In this document: positions 55,094-64,000 of the stretch, one piece after another | Numbering within the stretch: position 1 is the first letter of the stretch | Layout of the letters: each line of letters opens with the position of its first letter | Assembly (NCBI GenBank): GCA_963773035.1 | Contig: CAVYZX010000012.1 | Location: 376,792-440,791 of the forward strand | Length of the DNA stretch: 64,000 nucleotides | DNA from: CAVRXZ01 sp963773035 | GTDB lineage: Bacteria > Acidobacteriota > Vicinamibacteria > Vicinamibacterales > CAVVIG01 | Direction: 5' to 3' | The notes under the pieces: generated by a model | What the model was told of the DNA's origin: nothing | The model's input: only the letters and a program-made list of their open reading frames with translations | Database searches by the model: none | Made by a program: the position numbers and the translations under genes

Positions 55094-56440
55094 ATGAGGG
55101 GCTGTTACGCAGTCGTGGCGGTGAGTCTGATCTTGACGATTTCCAACGCCGCTCTCGCCCAGACGACATTGCGTGCGGGAGCGGCGAGGGTCGACGTCAC
55201 GCCTTCTGCCGGCGAACTCCCCAAGAACAACCTCGGCATCCTCGACCGCCTCTATGCAAGAGCCATTGTCCTGGACAACGGAACGACGAGCGCCGCGCTG
55301 ATCACAGTGGATGCCGGCGCGATCCCTGATGCGCTTTGGCAGACCGTGTCAGGACAGATTGAAAAAGAACTTGGAATTGCCCCGGCACGGGTGCTCCTGA
55401 CGGCCACTCACACGCACAGCGCCGGCGGACCGCGAGGATCGAATTACAGCCAAAAGATCGTCGAGGCGGTTCGGCTTGCGAAGCAGAGGCTGACGCCCGC
55501 TCGTATCGGGTACGGCACGGGCCTCTCGTTCATCAACGTCAACCGTCAAATCATCGATCCGAAAACAGGGCGGTGGTGGGAGGGAGCCAACTACGATGGT
55601 CCTTCAGACAAGACGGTCGCCGTGCTCAAGTTCGAAGGCCTCGACGGATCGCCGATCGCTGTCTACTACAACTACGCCGTGCACGCCGTGCTCGCCGGGC
55701 AGTTGGATCAGATCAGCGGTGATATTCCCGGCGCGGCCTCGCGGTATGTCGAAGACTCGTTCGACGATCGCATCGTTGCGCTGTGGTCGTCAGGCGCCGC
55801 CGGGGATCAGAATCCTCTCTATTATCAGCAGACGTACGACCTGCGCGAGATTCGTGTCAAGGAGTACGCGAAGCGCGGGATCGACATCAGCAACGCGATG
55901 CCGCCTGGCGGCGAAGGCCTCGATCGAAGCGATCCGGCGGTTGCCCGGTTGATGAATCAGCAGCGGCAGATGGTGTCATCGATGGGACAGTTCCTCGGCG
56001 AGGAAGTGATGCACGTGATGCGCGGGATCGACCGCACCGAGACGGCTGTTCCCCTCTATGGAAGCTTCACGAGCATTCGATGTCCCGGCCGCGAGCGGAC
56101 AGACGAAGGGCGCGCGGGGTTCGAAGGCACGTACAAGGAAGGGAGCCCGGTGGAGATCAGGCTCTGGCTGCTGCGCGTCGGCGACGTCATGATCGGCGCG
56201 GTGAACGCCGAAGTCTTCAATCCGATCGCACAGCGTCTCAAACGCGAGTCGCCCTATAAAGCGACGATGATGGCGACGCTGACCAATGGGGCAGCCCGGT
56301 CAGGCTACATCCCGGACGATGCATCGTTCGGCAAGTACACGTTTGAAGTCTTGTCGTCACGGCTGCAGCCCGGATGCGCTGAATCGTCCATCGTCAACGG
56401 CATCCTTTTGCTCATCGACGGCGCCCGAGCGGCGCAGTAA
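55094..56440 (+). CDS. Secreted neutral-ceramidase-like protein
   Basis: A protein of 448 residues; the ATG at 55094 follows a GGAGG site and gives a signal peptide (VVAVSLILTISNAALAQ). RAGAARVDVTPSAGELPKNN, LTATHTHSAGGP and the SGDIPGAASRYVED segment match the N-terminal domain of neutral/alkaline ceramidases, with zinc-type histidines. The C-terminal ceramidase domain is absent or reduced, as in many bacterial relatives. The substrate may therefore not be ceramide. Confidence 0.82.
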   Translation: MRGCYAVVAVSLILTISNAALAQTTLRAGAARVDVTPSAGELPKNNLGILDRLYARAIVLDNGTTSAALITVDAGAIPDALWQTVSGQIEKELGIAPARVLLTATHTHSAGGPRGSNYSQKIVEAVRLAKQRLTPARIGYGTGLSFINVNRQIIDPKTGRWWEGANYDGPSDKTVAVLKFEGLDGSPIAVYYNYAVHAVLAGQLDQISGDIPGAASRYVEDSFDDRIVALWSSGAAGDQNPLYYQQTYDLREIRVKEYAKRGIDISNAMPPGGEGLDRSDPAVARLMNQQRQMVSSMGQFLGEEVMHVMRGIDRTETAVPLYGSFTSIRCPGRERTDEGRAGFEGTYKEGSPVEIRLWLLRVGDVMIGAVNAEVFNPIAQRLKRESPYKATMMATLTNGAARSGYIPDDASFGKYTFEVLSSRLQPGCAESSIVNGILLLIDGARAAQ

Positions 56441-56629
56441 AGTGGATCCCTCGAATACCGTCTCGAACGACAGGCAGCCTGAAATGGGTTCGTCAATGTC
56501 AATAATGTTTGCGGAGCATAGTGTGATTCAGTTTGAAGGAACTGACTTGAGCAAGCATACGACCCATCCGTCAGGCTCGTTGATCGATCTGGGGCATGTG
56601 TGGTGTAGTCCACGCGGATGGAGAGCACT

Positions 56630-57409
56630 ATGCCCACGTTCCTTCGTATGTGTGTGGCGGTTGCCTTCGCGGGCTGCGTCGTGATGTCTTTGTTGGCCCA
56701 GCAACCCCCTCCCCGTCCCAGAGGGATTCCCCAACCGCCGGACCCGGGCCCCTTGTTCTTTAGTGAGAACTGGCGGAATCCCAAGACCTACGATGCCAAC
56801 ACGCTTCCGCTTACCAGCGTGACTCAGGAGGTGGTGACGACTCCCGACCTGGTGTTGAACGTCTACGATCCGAACGCGAAGTACATTAATGAATACAGGA
56901 AGACGTTGCGCTGGGGTTCGTGGGCAGAGGACTGGGGCGGACCAACCTGCCTCCTCATCTACGGCATCCAGAGGCCCGAGCTCTGGGCCGGCTCGTGTGG
57001 GGCCGTGACCGTGACGCTGCGTCAGAAGAACAACTACGTGGATCTGTCGAACCGCGGTCGTGTCATCTGGGGCACGTATGTCTCGGGGTTTCACGTGGCC
57101 AGACTCGTCGTGAAGTTGGCGGACGGGACGTTCCTCGTGGGCGATCCCGGCACCGGCACACCCGACGTTTCTCATGTCGAGAGCGAGATCGTGTTGTCGT
57201 CGCTTCGGTGGCTCAAGCTCGAGGTGCCCCAGACGGTTACCCGCGGTAGCTGGGTGGAGAAGCCAGACCTGTCCAAGGTTGACGAGATTGGTTGGGCGCA
57301 GCTGATGCCGGGTTCCGGCCATGGCGTGGGTGGCTTTGTCGCCGTCTCCAAGTTCGAGGTCTGGGGCAAGCCCGTTCCCCGAATGAGCACGGCCACGGCC
57401 TCACGTTGA
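56630..57409 (+). CDS. Secreted protein of unknown function
   Basis: A protein of 259 residues from the ATG at 56630 (56618 also possible). A signal peptide ends near SLLAQ and a Pro-rich segment follows. Trp- and Gly-rich beta strands are seen (RWGSWAEDWGGPTC, NRGRVIWGTYVSGFHVARLVV, LADGTFLVGD). The two Cys in GPTCLL and AGSCGA could form a disulphide. The layout resembles a carbohydrate-binding beta-sandwich, but I recognise no family. Confidence 0.7.
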   Translation: MPTFLRMCVAVAFAGCVVMSLLAQQPPPRPRGIPQPPDPGPLFFSENWRNPKTYDANTLPLTSVTQEVVTTPDLVLNVYDPNAKYINEYRKTLRWGSWAEDWGGPTCLLIYGIQRPELWAGSCGAVTVTLRQKNNYVDLSNRGRVIWGTYVSGFHVARLVVKLADGTFLVGDPGTGTPDVSHVESEIVLSSLRWLKLEVPQTVTRGSWVEKPDLSKVDEIGWAQLMPGSGHGVGGFVAVSKFEVWGKPVPRMSTATASR

Positions 57410-57467
57410 GTGCCGCCCTGGATCTTGCCCTCGGGTCGAACCGAAACGCGGCGCAAATATCCCTCCG

Positions 57468-57866
57468 ATGACCAGCGGCTTCGGCGAGCTGACGGCGCAG
57501 ACCCTGGCCAGGAAAGGTCATCGCGTGTTTGCCTCGATGCGCGGTACCGCCTCGAAGAACGCGGCCCCAGCTCGCCGACTGCTCGGCTGGGCGAATGAGC
57601 GTGCTCTAGCCCTCGAAGTCGCGGACATGGACGTGACCGATGGCCGCTCGGTCCACGCGTGTGTTGATGGCGTCCTGCGCGCGGCTGACCATATTGACGT
57701 CGTCTTCAATAATGCCGGGCGCGGCTCGATAGGCCCGATCGAAGCGTTTTCCATGACACAGATTGAGCGGCTGATGAGCACGAACGCGCTTGGTCCGATC
57801 CGCGTCGACCGTGCGGTGCTTCCATCGATGAAATTCCAGCTCAGGCCCGATCCCCTGGCGAAGTAG
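57468..57866 (+). pseudogene. Truncated SDR oxidoreductase fused to a foreign tail
   Basis: A frame of 132 residues. It begins within the SDR Rossmann motif (TSGFGELTAQTLARKGHRVF, lacking the leading TGxx) and keeps DVVFNNAGRGSIGP (NNAG) and the start of helix 5, then stops before the YxxxK active site. The last 12 codons, KFQLRPDPLAK, match the C-terminus of the propeller protein ending at 61360 (KFQMRPDPLAK), not an SDR. A deletion seems to have joined an SDR gene to the 3' end of a vanished propeller gene. Confidence 0.8.
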
Positions 57867-59135
57867 ATGAATCGAACACTTGCGGCCGCGACGGCGTCCG
57901 GGGCTCTCATCGTCGGCATTGGCGTGACGGCGTTCCGCGGTCAGTCACAGGAGCCGTCCTCCGCGCTTCCGTTCAGGCCTGCGTTCAAGAACCAGACGCG
58001 GGCGCCGCAGCCGCCGCATCGATCGGCTTACGCCATCGAGACCATCGCCTCCGGTCTGGATCGTCCCTGGTCGCTCGCGTTTCTGCCGAACGGTCACAAG
58101 CTGATCACCGAGCGAAATGGCACGATGCGCATTGTCGACCAGGCCGGGCGCGTGTCGGCGCCGCTGAAAGGGTTGCCGCCGTTCCTGCTGGCTGGCGGCC
58201 ACGGCCTGGCCGACGTTTTGCTCGATCCTGAATTCGCGCGGAACCGGTTCATCTACTTCTCGTATCTGGCGCCGCCGGCTGGGAAACCCGCCCGATCGAT
58301 GCCGAACGATGAGATGAATGCCTGGCTGAATCGGCCGCTCGAAGACCGGCTGAAGGATCCCATGGGGATCCCGCGCGTGGCGCGGGCGCGTCTGGCGGAC
58401 GACGAGCAGCGGATCGAGAACCTCTCGATCATTCTCGAAGGCGGCGATCGCCGGATGGCATGGGCGAACGACGGAACCCTGTTCGTCATGGCCGAGACTC
58501 AGACGAGCGGCGGTGTGACGTTCGTGGACGACTTGCCTCAGCGGCTCGACCAGCCGTGGGGGAAAGTGCTGCGTGTGAATCGCGACGGCACGATCCCAAC
58601 GAACAACCCATTTGTTGGCAAGGCGGGCGTGCTTCCGCAGATCTATGCGTACGGCGTGCGCGATCCAGAGGGCGCTGCGATCGAACCCGGTACAGGCAGG
58701 CTCTGGATCAACGAGCACGGCGTGAAAGGCGGCGATGAATTGAACGTGATCCTGCCAGGCCGGAACTATGGGTTTCCGGTGATCACGTATGGCGTGCAGT
58801 ACAACGATCAACCGATCGGTGGTGGACGGACGGCAAAGGCCGGCATGGAACAGCCTGTGTACTTCTGGAACCCCGATATTGCACCTTCCGGTTTGCTCTT
58901 CTACACAGGCTCGCGCTTCCCGGACTGGACCGGCGACCTCTTCCTCGGCGCGCTGCTCGGCAAACATCTCATCCGCCTTCGGATCCGCCAGGATCGCGTC
59001 GTCTTCGAAGAACCGCTGCTCACCGATCTCAAGGTTCGAATCCGCGACGTCCGCCAAGGTCCTGAGGGATTGATTTACGTGTTAACCGACGAGGATAACG
59101 GCCAGCTGCTCCGGTTGCTTCCGAAGGAGCACTGA
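57867..59135 (+). CDS. PQQ-dependent sugar dehydrogenase-like protein (second copy)
   Basis: A secreted GSDH-family propeller of 422 residues with a signal peptide. LDRPWSLAFLPNGHKLITER, GGHGLADVLLDPEFARN, VRDPEGAAIEPGTG, WINEHGVKGGDELN and PGRNYGFP mirror the copy at 38870. An insert (about 145-185) with PNDEMNAWLNRPLEDRLKD is particular to this copy. It begins immediately after the fused SDR remnant and leads the cassette that runs to 63933. Confidence 0.92.
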   Translation: MNRTLAAATASGALIVGIGVTAFRGQSQEPSSALPFRPAFKNQTRAPQPPHRSAYAIETIASGLDRPWSLAFLPNGHKLITERNGTMRIVDQAGRVSAPLKGLPPFLLAGGHGLADVLLDPEFARNRFIYFSYLAPPAGKPARSMPNDEMNAWLNRPLEDRLKDPMGIPRVARARLADDEQRIENLSIILEGGDRRMAWANDGTLFVMAETQTSGGVTFVDDLPQRLDQPWGKVLRVNRDGTIPTNNPFVGKAGVLPQIYAYGVRDPEGAAIEPGTGRLWINEHGVKGGDELNVILPGRNYGFPVITYGVQYNDQPIGGGRTAKAGMEQPVYFWNPDIAPSGLLFYTGSRFPDWTGDLFLGALLGKHLIRLRIRQDRVVFEEPLLTDLKVRIRDVRQGPEGLIYVLTDEDNGQLLRLLPKEH

Positions 59136-59224
59136 TGTATGCATCGACGCGGACGCCCCGCAGTACGTTGGGAAATAGAACGGCAGCGCACGCAAGGCGG
59201 ACATCTCGCGATGAGGAGAACACC

Positions 59225-61360
59225 ATGAAGCGTCGGCCCGTTTCGATCACGTTGCTCGCGCTTGTGCTGGCGGGGAGTGTGTCGCTCTGGCTCCGTGCTC
59301 AGTCGCCGACGCGCGAGGCCGACATGAGCCAGATTCCGATCGATGCCGATGACATTGCTGGAGTCGTTAGGACCGCTCGTGGTCCGGAGGCGGGCGTCTG
59401 GGTGATTGCGGAGACCACCGACACGCCCACCAAGTTCCGCAAAATCGTGGTCACCGACGACCAGGGCCGGTACCTATTGCCCGATCTGCCGGCGCGGCGC
59501 GCCACGTACAGAATCTGGGTGCGCGGCTATGGCCTCGTCGATTCGACGCCGGTCCGCGCGACACCGGGGCGGCGCCTCGCGCTCACCGCGGTTGTGGCGA
59601 CCGATCCCCGTAAGGCCGCGCAGATCTATCCGGCGAACTACTGGTACTCACTGATCAACATCCCGGCGGAGACGGAGTTTCCGGGCACGGGTCCGTCCGG
59701 CAACGGCATCAGTCCGGACATGACGACGCAGCATCACTGGATTAATCAGATCAAAGCGAACTGCAACGTCTGTCATCAGCTGGGCAACAAGGCGACGCGT
59801 GAGATTCCTGCAGCGCTCGGGACCTTTCCGACGAGCGTCGCGGCCTGGGATCAGCGCGTGCAGGTCGGACAGGATGGCGCGGGTATGAGCTCGGCGGTGA
59901 CCGTGCTCGGACGCGCGCGTGGTCTCGAGATGTTCGCAAACTGGACCGATCGCATCGCCGCGGGGGAAGTGCCGCCCGCGCCCCCGCGTCCGAAAGGTAT
60001 CGAGCGGAATCTCGTGCTGACGATGTGGGACTGGGGCGGGCCGGCGACGTTCGCGCACGATGAGCTCGCGAGCGACAAGCGGAACCCGACTGCCAACGCT
60101 TACGGCCCAATCTACGGCGTCGATTGGGGCAATGACGGTTTCCTCACGCTCGATATGCGGGAGCATACGGCGGAGGAGACGAGAATTCCGGTGCTCGATC
60201 CGAAAACGCCGCCCGGCAAACCGCAGTCGATGCCGGTGCCATCACCGTACTGGGGTTCGAAGCTGTACTGGTTCGACCCGGCCATCTCCAACCACGCGGC
60301 GATGGACAGCAAAGGGCGAGTCTGGATGTCGGCGCGGTTCCGTGTGCCCGAGAACCAGCCGTCGTTTTGCAAGGACCATCCCTCCGCGGCACTTGCTCCG
60401 ATGCCGCCGAGCTTCAGGCAGATTCAGTACTACGACCCGACGACGCGGCAGTTCAAGCAGGTCGACATCTGCTTCGACGTGCATCACGTGCAGTTTGCCT
60501 CTGATGCCGACGAAACGATCTACGGTAACGGCCCGTTCAGTGGCGCGATTGGTTGGGTGAACACACGGAAGCTCGAGGCGACAGGGGATGTCGGTGCTGC
60601 CCAAGGCTGGTGTCGCCCATGGTTCGATGTCAATGGCGACGGCAAGATCGATCGCGCCGTCGATCGCGAGATCAAGGTGGGTCTCTTCTACAGCGTCATT
60701 CCAAACCCAGACGGCAGCGTGTGGGGCGCGGTGCCGGGGCCGGTGCCGGGAAAGATCGTTCGCATCGAGCCGAAGACGTGCGTGAGCGAAGCGTATGAGC
60801 CGCCCTTCGATCCGGCCAATGGCGTCGTCGGGTACACGCCGCGTGGCATCGACGTCGATTCGAACGGCGTGATCTGGACGGCGCTCGCCGGCAGCGGACA
60901 CCTCGCGAGCTTTGACCGGCGCAAGTGCAAGATCCTTTCAGGTCCGGCGGCGATGGACGGCCAGCACTGCCGCGAGGGTTGGACGCTGTATCCAGTGCCC
61001 GGCCCGCGTTTCAAAGGCGTCCGTGGTGACGTCGCCGCCGACTTCCAGTACTACAACTTCGTCGACCGCTTCAACACGCTCGGCCTGGGTGCCAATCTCC
61101 CGCTCGCGAACGGCACGAGCTCTGATTCGCTACTCGCTCTGCAGCCGGACGGCACCTGGGTTGTGCTGCGGGTGCCGTATCCGCTCGGGTTCTTCTCGCG
61201 AGGGATGGACGGCCGCATCGACGATCCGGAGGGCGGGTGGAAGGGAAGGGCCCTCTACGCCGACTACGGACCGAACGCCGTGTGGCACGTGGAAGGCGGC
61301 CTGGGCACGCGAAGCGCTGTGGTCAAGTTCCAGATGCGGCCGGATCCGCTGGCGAAGTAG
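59225..61360 (+). CDS. Carboxypeptidase-regulatory / cytochrome c / propeller protein
   Basis: A protein of 711 residues; ATG 59225 follows AGGAGAACACC and gives a signal peptide. Domains: a carboxypeptidase-regulatory-like beta domain (about 35-125, DDIAGVVRTARGPEAGVWVI); a single CNVCH heme-c motif near residue 180; then a large NHL/streptogramin-lyase-like propeller (NHAAMDSKGRVWMSARF; GYTPRGIDVDSNGVIWTAL). The heme suggests that it takes electrons, plausibly from the PQQ dehydrogenase encoded just upstream. That pairing is inference. A calcium-type loop FDVNGDGKIDR is also seen. Confidence 0.85.
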   Translation: MKRRPVSITLLALVLAGSVSLWLRAQSPTREADMSQIPIDADDIAGVVRTARGPEAGVWVIAETTDTPTKFRKIVVTDDQGRYLLPDLPARRATYRIWVRGYGLVDSTPVRATPGRRLALTAVVATDPRKAAQIYPANYWYSLINIPAETEFPGTGPSGNGISPDMTTQHHWINQIKANCNVCHQLGNKATREIPAALGTFPTSVAAWDQRVQVGQDGAGMSSAVTVLGRARGLEMFANWTDRIAAGEVPPAPPRPKGIERNLVLTMWDWGGPATFAHDELASDKRNPTANAYGPIYGVDWGNDGFLTLDMREHTAEETRIPVLDPKTPPGKPQSMPVPSPYWGSKLYWFDPAISNHAAMDSKGRVWMSARFRVPENQPSFCKDHPSAALAPMPPSFRQIQYYDPTTRQFKQVDICFDVHHVQFASDADETIYGNGPFSGAIGWVNTRKLEATGDVGAAQGWCRPWFDVNGDGKIDRAVDREIKVGLFYSVIPNPDGSVWGAVPGPVPGKIVRIEPKTCVSEAYEPPFDPANGVVGYTPRGIDVDSNGVIWTALAGSGHLASFDRRKCKILSGPAAMDGQHCREGWTLYPVPGPRFKGVRGDVAADFQYYNFVDRFNTLGLGANLPLANGTSSDSLLALQPDGTWVVLRVPYPLGFFSRGMDGRIDDPEGGWKGRALYADYGPNAVWHVEGGLGTRSAVVKFQMRPDPLAK

Positions 61361-61366
61361 AGGTAG

Positions 61367-62221
61367 ATGATGTCGCGGACGAGGCTCGGAGCGGTAGCTG
61401 TCATTGCCGCCATCGTGTCGGTGACCATCGGGCTGTCGGCGCAGATGGATCTCTCGGGCTCGTGGGGCCAGCGATTTCACGAGGATCTTCCCGAGCGTGG
61501 CGCCGGTCCTGATATCGGCGACTATCTCGGGCTTCCCATCAACGACGCCGCGCGTCTGCGCGCGGATTCGTGGGACGCGGCCAAGTGGACGATGCCGGAG
61601 CGGCAGTGCGAACCTCACCCGGCAGACTACGCGCCTCGAGGTCCCGCCAGCATGCGGATCTCGAGCACGCTCGATCCGATCTCGCAGGACGTGACGTCGT
61701 GGCACACCACGCTGATGTGGATGCTGCCGCAGCGCACGATCTACATGGACGGCCGCGCGCGTCCGTCGCCCAACGCGCAGCACAGCTGGCAGGGCTTCTC
61801 GACCGGCGAGTGGGAAGGGGACATGCTCAAGGTGACGACCACCCACTTGAAAGAGGGGTGGATCCGTCGCAATGGCCTGCCGCGCAGCGACAAGGCCACG
61901 CTCGTCGAGTACTTCATCCGGCACGGCGACTATCTGACGCTTGTGACCGTCGTGAAGGATCCGGTGTATCTGACAGAGGCGTTCGTGCGCACGTCGAACT
62001 GGGTCGCCGATCCAGGATTCCAGCTCAGCCCGTTCTCCTGCATCCCCACGACCGAGATTGAGCGACCACGTGGAGCGGTACCGCATCATCTGCCCGGGAC
62101 GAATGCCTTTTTGCGAGAGTTCGCCGCCAAACACGGCATCCCGTTCGACGCGACGCGAGGCGGCGCCGAGACGATGTACCCGGATTACATGGCACGGTTG
62201 CGTTCGGCGGACGGTCGATGA
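61367..62221 (+). CDS. Secreted protein, WxGxSxGxWEGD family (member 3)
   Basis: A protein of 284 residues with start ATG 61367 or 61370 and a signal peptide ending GLSAQ. DLSGSWGQRF, then HSWQGFSTGEWEGDMLKVTT and VVKDPVYLTEAFVRTS, correspond to motifs of the proteins at 26499 and 50311 (SxGxWEGDTLVVD; DDPKAYTKPW). It lies 6 bp after the cytochrome/propeller gene and overlaps the next gene by 4 bp. It is part of the 57867-63933 cassette. Function is unknown. Confidence 0.8.
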   Translation: MMSRTRLGAVAVIAAIVSVTIGLSAQMDLSGSWGQRFHEDLPERGAGPDIGDYLGLPINDAARLRADSWDAAKWTMPERQCEPHPADYAPRGPASMRISSTLDPISQDVTSWHTTLMWMLPQRTIYMDGRARPSPNAQHSWQGFSTGEWEGDMLKVTTTHLKEGWIRRNGLPRSDKATLVEYFIRHGDYLTLVTVVKDPVYLTEAFVRTSNWVADPGFQLSPFSCIPTTEIERPRGAVPHHLPGTNAFLREFAAKHGIPFDATRGGAETMYPDYMARLRSADGR

Positions 62222-63157
62222 TCATGACGCGCCGCGTTGCGCTGGCGCTCTTCGTCACCGTAGCCTTCGTTGCGGTGACGGCGCAGCAGCGTCTCGAGAT
62301 TCTTCCCGTTCAAGGCAACGTGTTCGTGATCGTCGGCCCGGGCGGCAACACCACTGTGCAGATCGGGCCCGAAGGTCCGCTCGTCGTGGATGCGCAGCCC
62401 TCGGCGTTCAGCGGAGCGGTGCTCGACGCCGATCCGCTCACTGACGCCGCAGCCGATTCGACACATCGTGTTGACGAGCGGTGACGATCAGGCGGCAGGC
62501 GGCGCGGGCGCGCTGTCGAAGGCCGGACGCTACGTTCGCGTGATCGACTCGATCGATCCCCGCGGGTCCGATGCGCGGGCGTCGATCATCGCCCACCTGA
62601 ACGTGCTCAACCGGATGAACGCCACGAAGGCGCCGACGGACATCTGGCCGACTGACACCTATTTCACCGCTCAGTGGACGCTCTTCTCGAATGGCGAGGC
62701 CGTGCGCCTCATCCACGTCCCGGTCGGGCACACCGACGGTGACACGATGGTGTTCTTCCGGCGCTCCGACGTGATCTCCACAGGAGCGATTTTCGACACG
62801 ACTGCGTACCCGCGGTTCGATCCTGATCGCGGCGGCGGTATCGCCGGCGTGCTGGACGCGCTCAATCGCGTGATCGAAATTGCCGTCGCCGGAGAAAGCC
62901 AGCAGGGCGGCACGGTGATCGTGCCCGGCCGGGGCCGTCTCAGCGACCAGACCGAGGTCGCCAACTACCGCGACATGGTGACCATCATCCGCGACCGTGT
63001 TCGGGAACACATCGACAAAGGCCATTCGCTCGAAGAGGTGAAGCGCGCCAAACCGACGCTCGACTACGACGGCCTCTTCGACGCGCAGACCGACGGATGG
63101 AACGGCGAGCGGTTCGTCGAGGCGATCTATCGTGACCTGAAACGGAGGACGCGATGA
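62218..63157 (+). pseudogene. MBL-fold hydrolase gene, frameshifted
   Basis: The first frame (62218-62484) gives a signal peptide and the MBL opening QGNVFVIVGPGGNTTVQIGP through AFSGAVLDA. The rest (IRSLTPQPIRHIVLTSGDDQ to 63157) is one base out of frame. One extra base in GACGCCGATCC near 62426-62432 explains it. The usual HxHxDH metal motif reads TSGDDQAAGG, while HVPVGHTDGD keeps a later His. The gene may encode a metal-poor relative or be decaying. It overlaps both neighbours by 4 bp, which speaks for an intact operon and a sequence error. Confidence 0.8.
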
Positions 63158-63933
63158 ACCGCGGCCTCGTGTCGCTGGCGGCGTTTGCGGTCGCCGCTGG
63201 CGCCGCAGTTCTCGCGCAGGGACCGCGCGCTGATACCCGCAGTGCGCGTGAAGCGGCGTTGATCGATATAACCGGACAGTGGGTGTCAGTCGTCACCGAA
63301 GACTGGCGGTGGCGGATGGTGACGCCGCCGAAGGGCGACACGTCGAGCGTGCCCCTCAATGCCGCGGGGCGTAAGACCGCGGAAGCGTGGGACCTGGGTG
63401 CCGACCGCACGCGCGGCGCGTTGTGCAAGGCGTTCGGCCCTCCGGCGTTGATTCGACAGCCCGGTCGCGTGCGCGTCCGCTGGGAGAACGCCAACACGCT
63501 TCTCTTGGAATTCGACGCCGGGACGCAAATCCGCCGCTTCCGCTTCGGCGCGTCGTCGCCGGCAGGCGCACGATCGCTGCAGGGCGACTCCGAGGCCCGG
63601 TGGTTCCGGCAGCCGCAGAACCGCGGCATCTTGGCGCAGAGTGCGCCGACGCCGGGCGGTTCGCTCGAGGTCGTCACGACGAACATGCAGGCCGCTTATC
63701 TCCGCCCGAACGGCGTGCCGTACAGCGAGCGCGCGGTCGTGAAGGAATTCTTCGACAGCTTCACCTTGGGCGACGACGGGACGTGGCTGATCGTCACGAC
63801 AGTGGTTTCCGATCCAACATACCTGACGCAGGAATTTGTGATCAGCTCGCAGTTCAAGAAGGAAACCGATCTGTCCAAATGGAATCCCCGGCCCTGCGAG
63901 ATCCCGGCACCGCCGCGAAAAGGCCAGCCTTGA
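63154..63933 (+). CDS. Secreted protein, related to the member-3 family (member 4)
   Basis: A protein of 259 residues whose ATG overlaps the MBL stop (ATGA). A signal peptide ends near AAVLAQ; DITGQWVSVVTEDWRWRMV opens the mature part. The segment AYLRPNGVPYSERAVVKEFF with VSDPTYLTQEFV parallels WIRRNGLPRSDKATLVEYFI with VKDPVYLTEAFV of the protein at 61367. The WEGD motif itself is replaced by LEVVTTNMQ. It is a diverged paralogue in the same cassette. Confidence 0.78.
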   Translation: MNRGLVSLAAFAVAAGAAVLAQGPRADTRSAREAALIDITGQWVSVVTEDWRWRMVTPPKGDTSSVPLNAAGRKTAEAWDLGADRTRGALCKAFGPPALIRQPGRVRVRWENANTLLLEFDAGTQIRRFRFGASSPAGARSLQGDSEARWFRQPQNRGILAQSAPTPGGSLEVVTTNMQAAYLRPNGVPYSERAVVKEFFDSFTLGDDGTWLIVTTVVSDPTYLTQEFVISSQFKKETDLSKWNPRPCEIPAPPRKGQP

Positions 63934-64000
63934 GGGTTGAGCCATTTCCGCGCGCATCCTGTCTTCGAGCTGCACGACAATAGGGTCCCGATGAGTCCGG

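Overview
The window is GC-rich, densely coded chromosomal DNA from a soil-type Gram-negative bacterium. The likely source is Acidobacteriota, probably class Vicinamibacteria. This is inferred from gene content: a TonB-dependent receptor with an N-terminal carboxypeptidase-regulatory domain, many secreted beta-propeller, amidohydrolase and tannase-type proteins, DUF6152 and DUF885 proteins, and heptamer repeats between genes. No rRNA was seen. There is one tRNA, an initiator tRNA-Met at 41353-41429, and no CRISPR array.

Layout. 1-3347: the 3' part of an error-prone DNA polymerase gene (dnaE2/imuC) carrying several in-frame repeat-like insertions. 3531-12857: a long co-directional pqq cluster: a 24-residue pqqA, an intergenic hairpin, pqqB, C, D and E, an ABC ATPase and permease, an S9 peptidase (PqqH-like) and a TonB-dependent receptor. 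12888-16528: a convergent radical SAM gene, then a three-gene overlapping operon (SET-domain protein, YqiA-like hydrolase, SpoIID/LytB protein). 16538-25799: a small histidine kinase, msrPQ, a frameshifted helix-hairpin-helix gene, threonine ammonia-lyase, a DUF885 protease, a creatininase-family protein, and HdeD-like and DUF937 proteins. 26042-35678: a set for aromatic esters: DUF6152 protein, secreted protein, MFS carrier, tannase/feruloyl esterase, FadB-like enzyme, feruloyl-CoA synthase-like ligase, amidohydrolase. 35761-38399 (minus): three Tad-type pseudopilin/TadG proteins.

38870-64000 is an accessory-looking stretch rich in secreted enzymes and gene debris. It holds two intact PQQ-dependent sugar dehydrogenase genes and the tail of a third, an OFA-type MFS carrier, and tRNA-fMet with a degenerate serine recombinase that reads into the tRNA. 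It also holds a second tannase, an amidohydrolase, a metallo-beta-lactamase-fold protein, sucrose phosphorylase with an MFS carrier, and a ceramidase-like protein. The final cassette (57867-63933) has a PQQ sugar dehydrogenase, a cytochrome-c/propeller protein, two proteins of a local secreted family and an MBL-fold gene.

How it fits together. PQQ made by the 3.5-12.9 kb cluster is the expected cofactor of the dehydrogenases at 38870 and 57867. The TonB receptor beside the pqq genes could import PQQ or a related small molecule. Tannases, feruloyl-CoA synthase, MFS carriers and sucrose phosphorylase suggest life on plant-derived esters and sugars. Gene remnants (43196-43255, 44568-44858, 46694-46980, 57468-57866) and three single-base frameshifts show local decay or assembly error, mostly in the right half.
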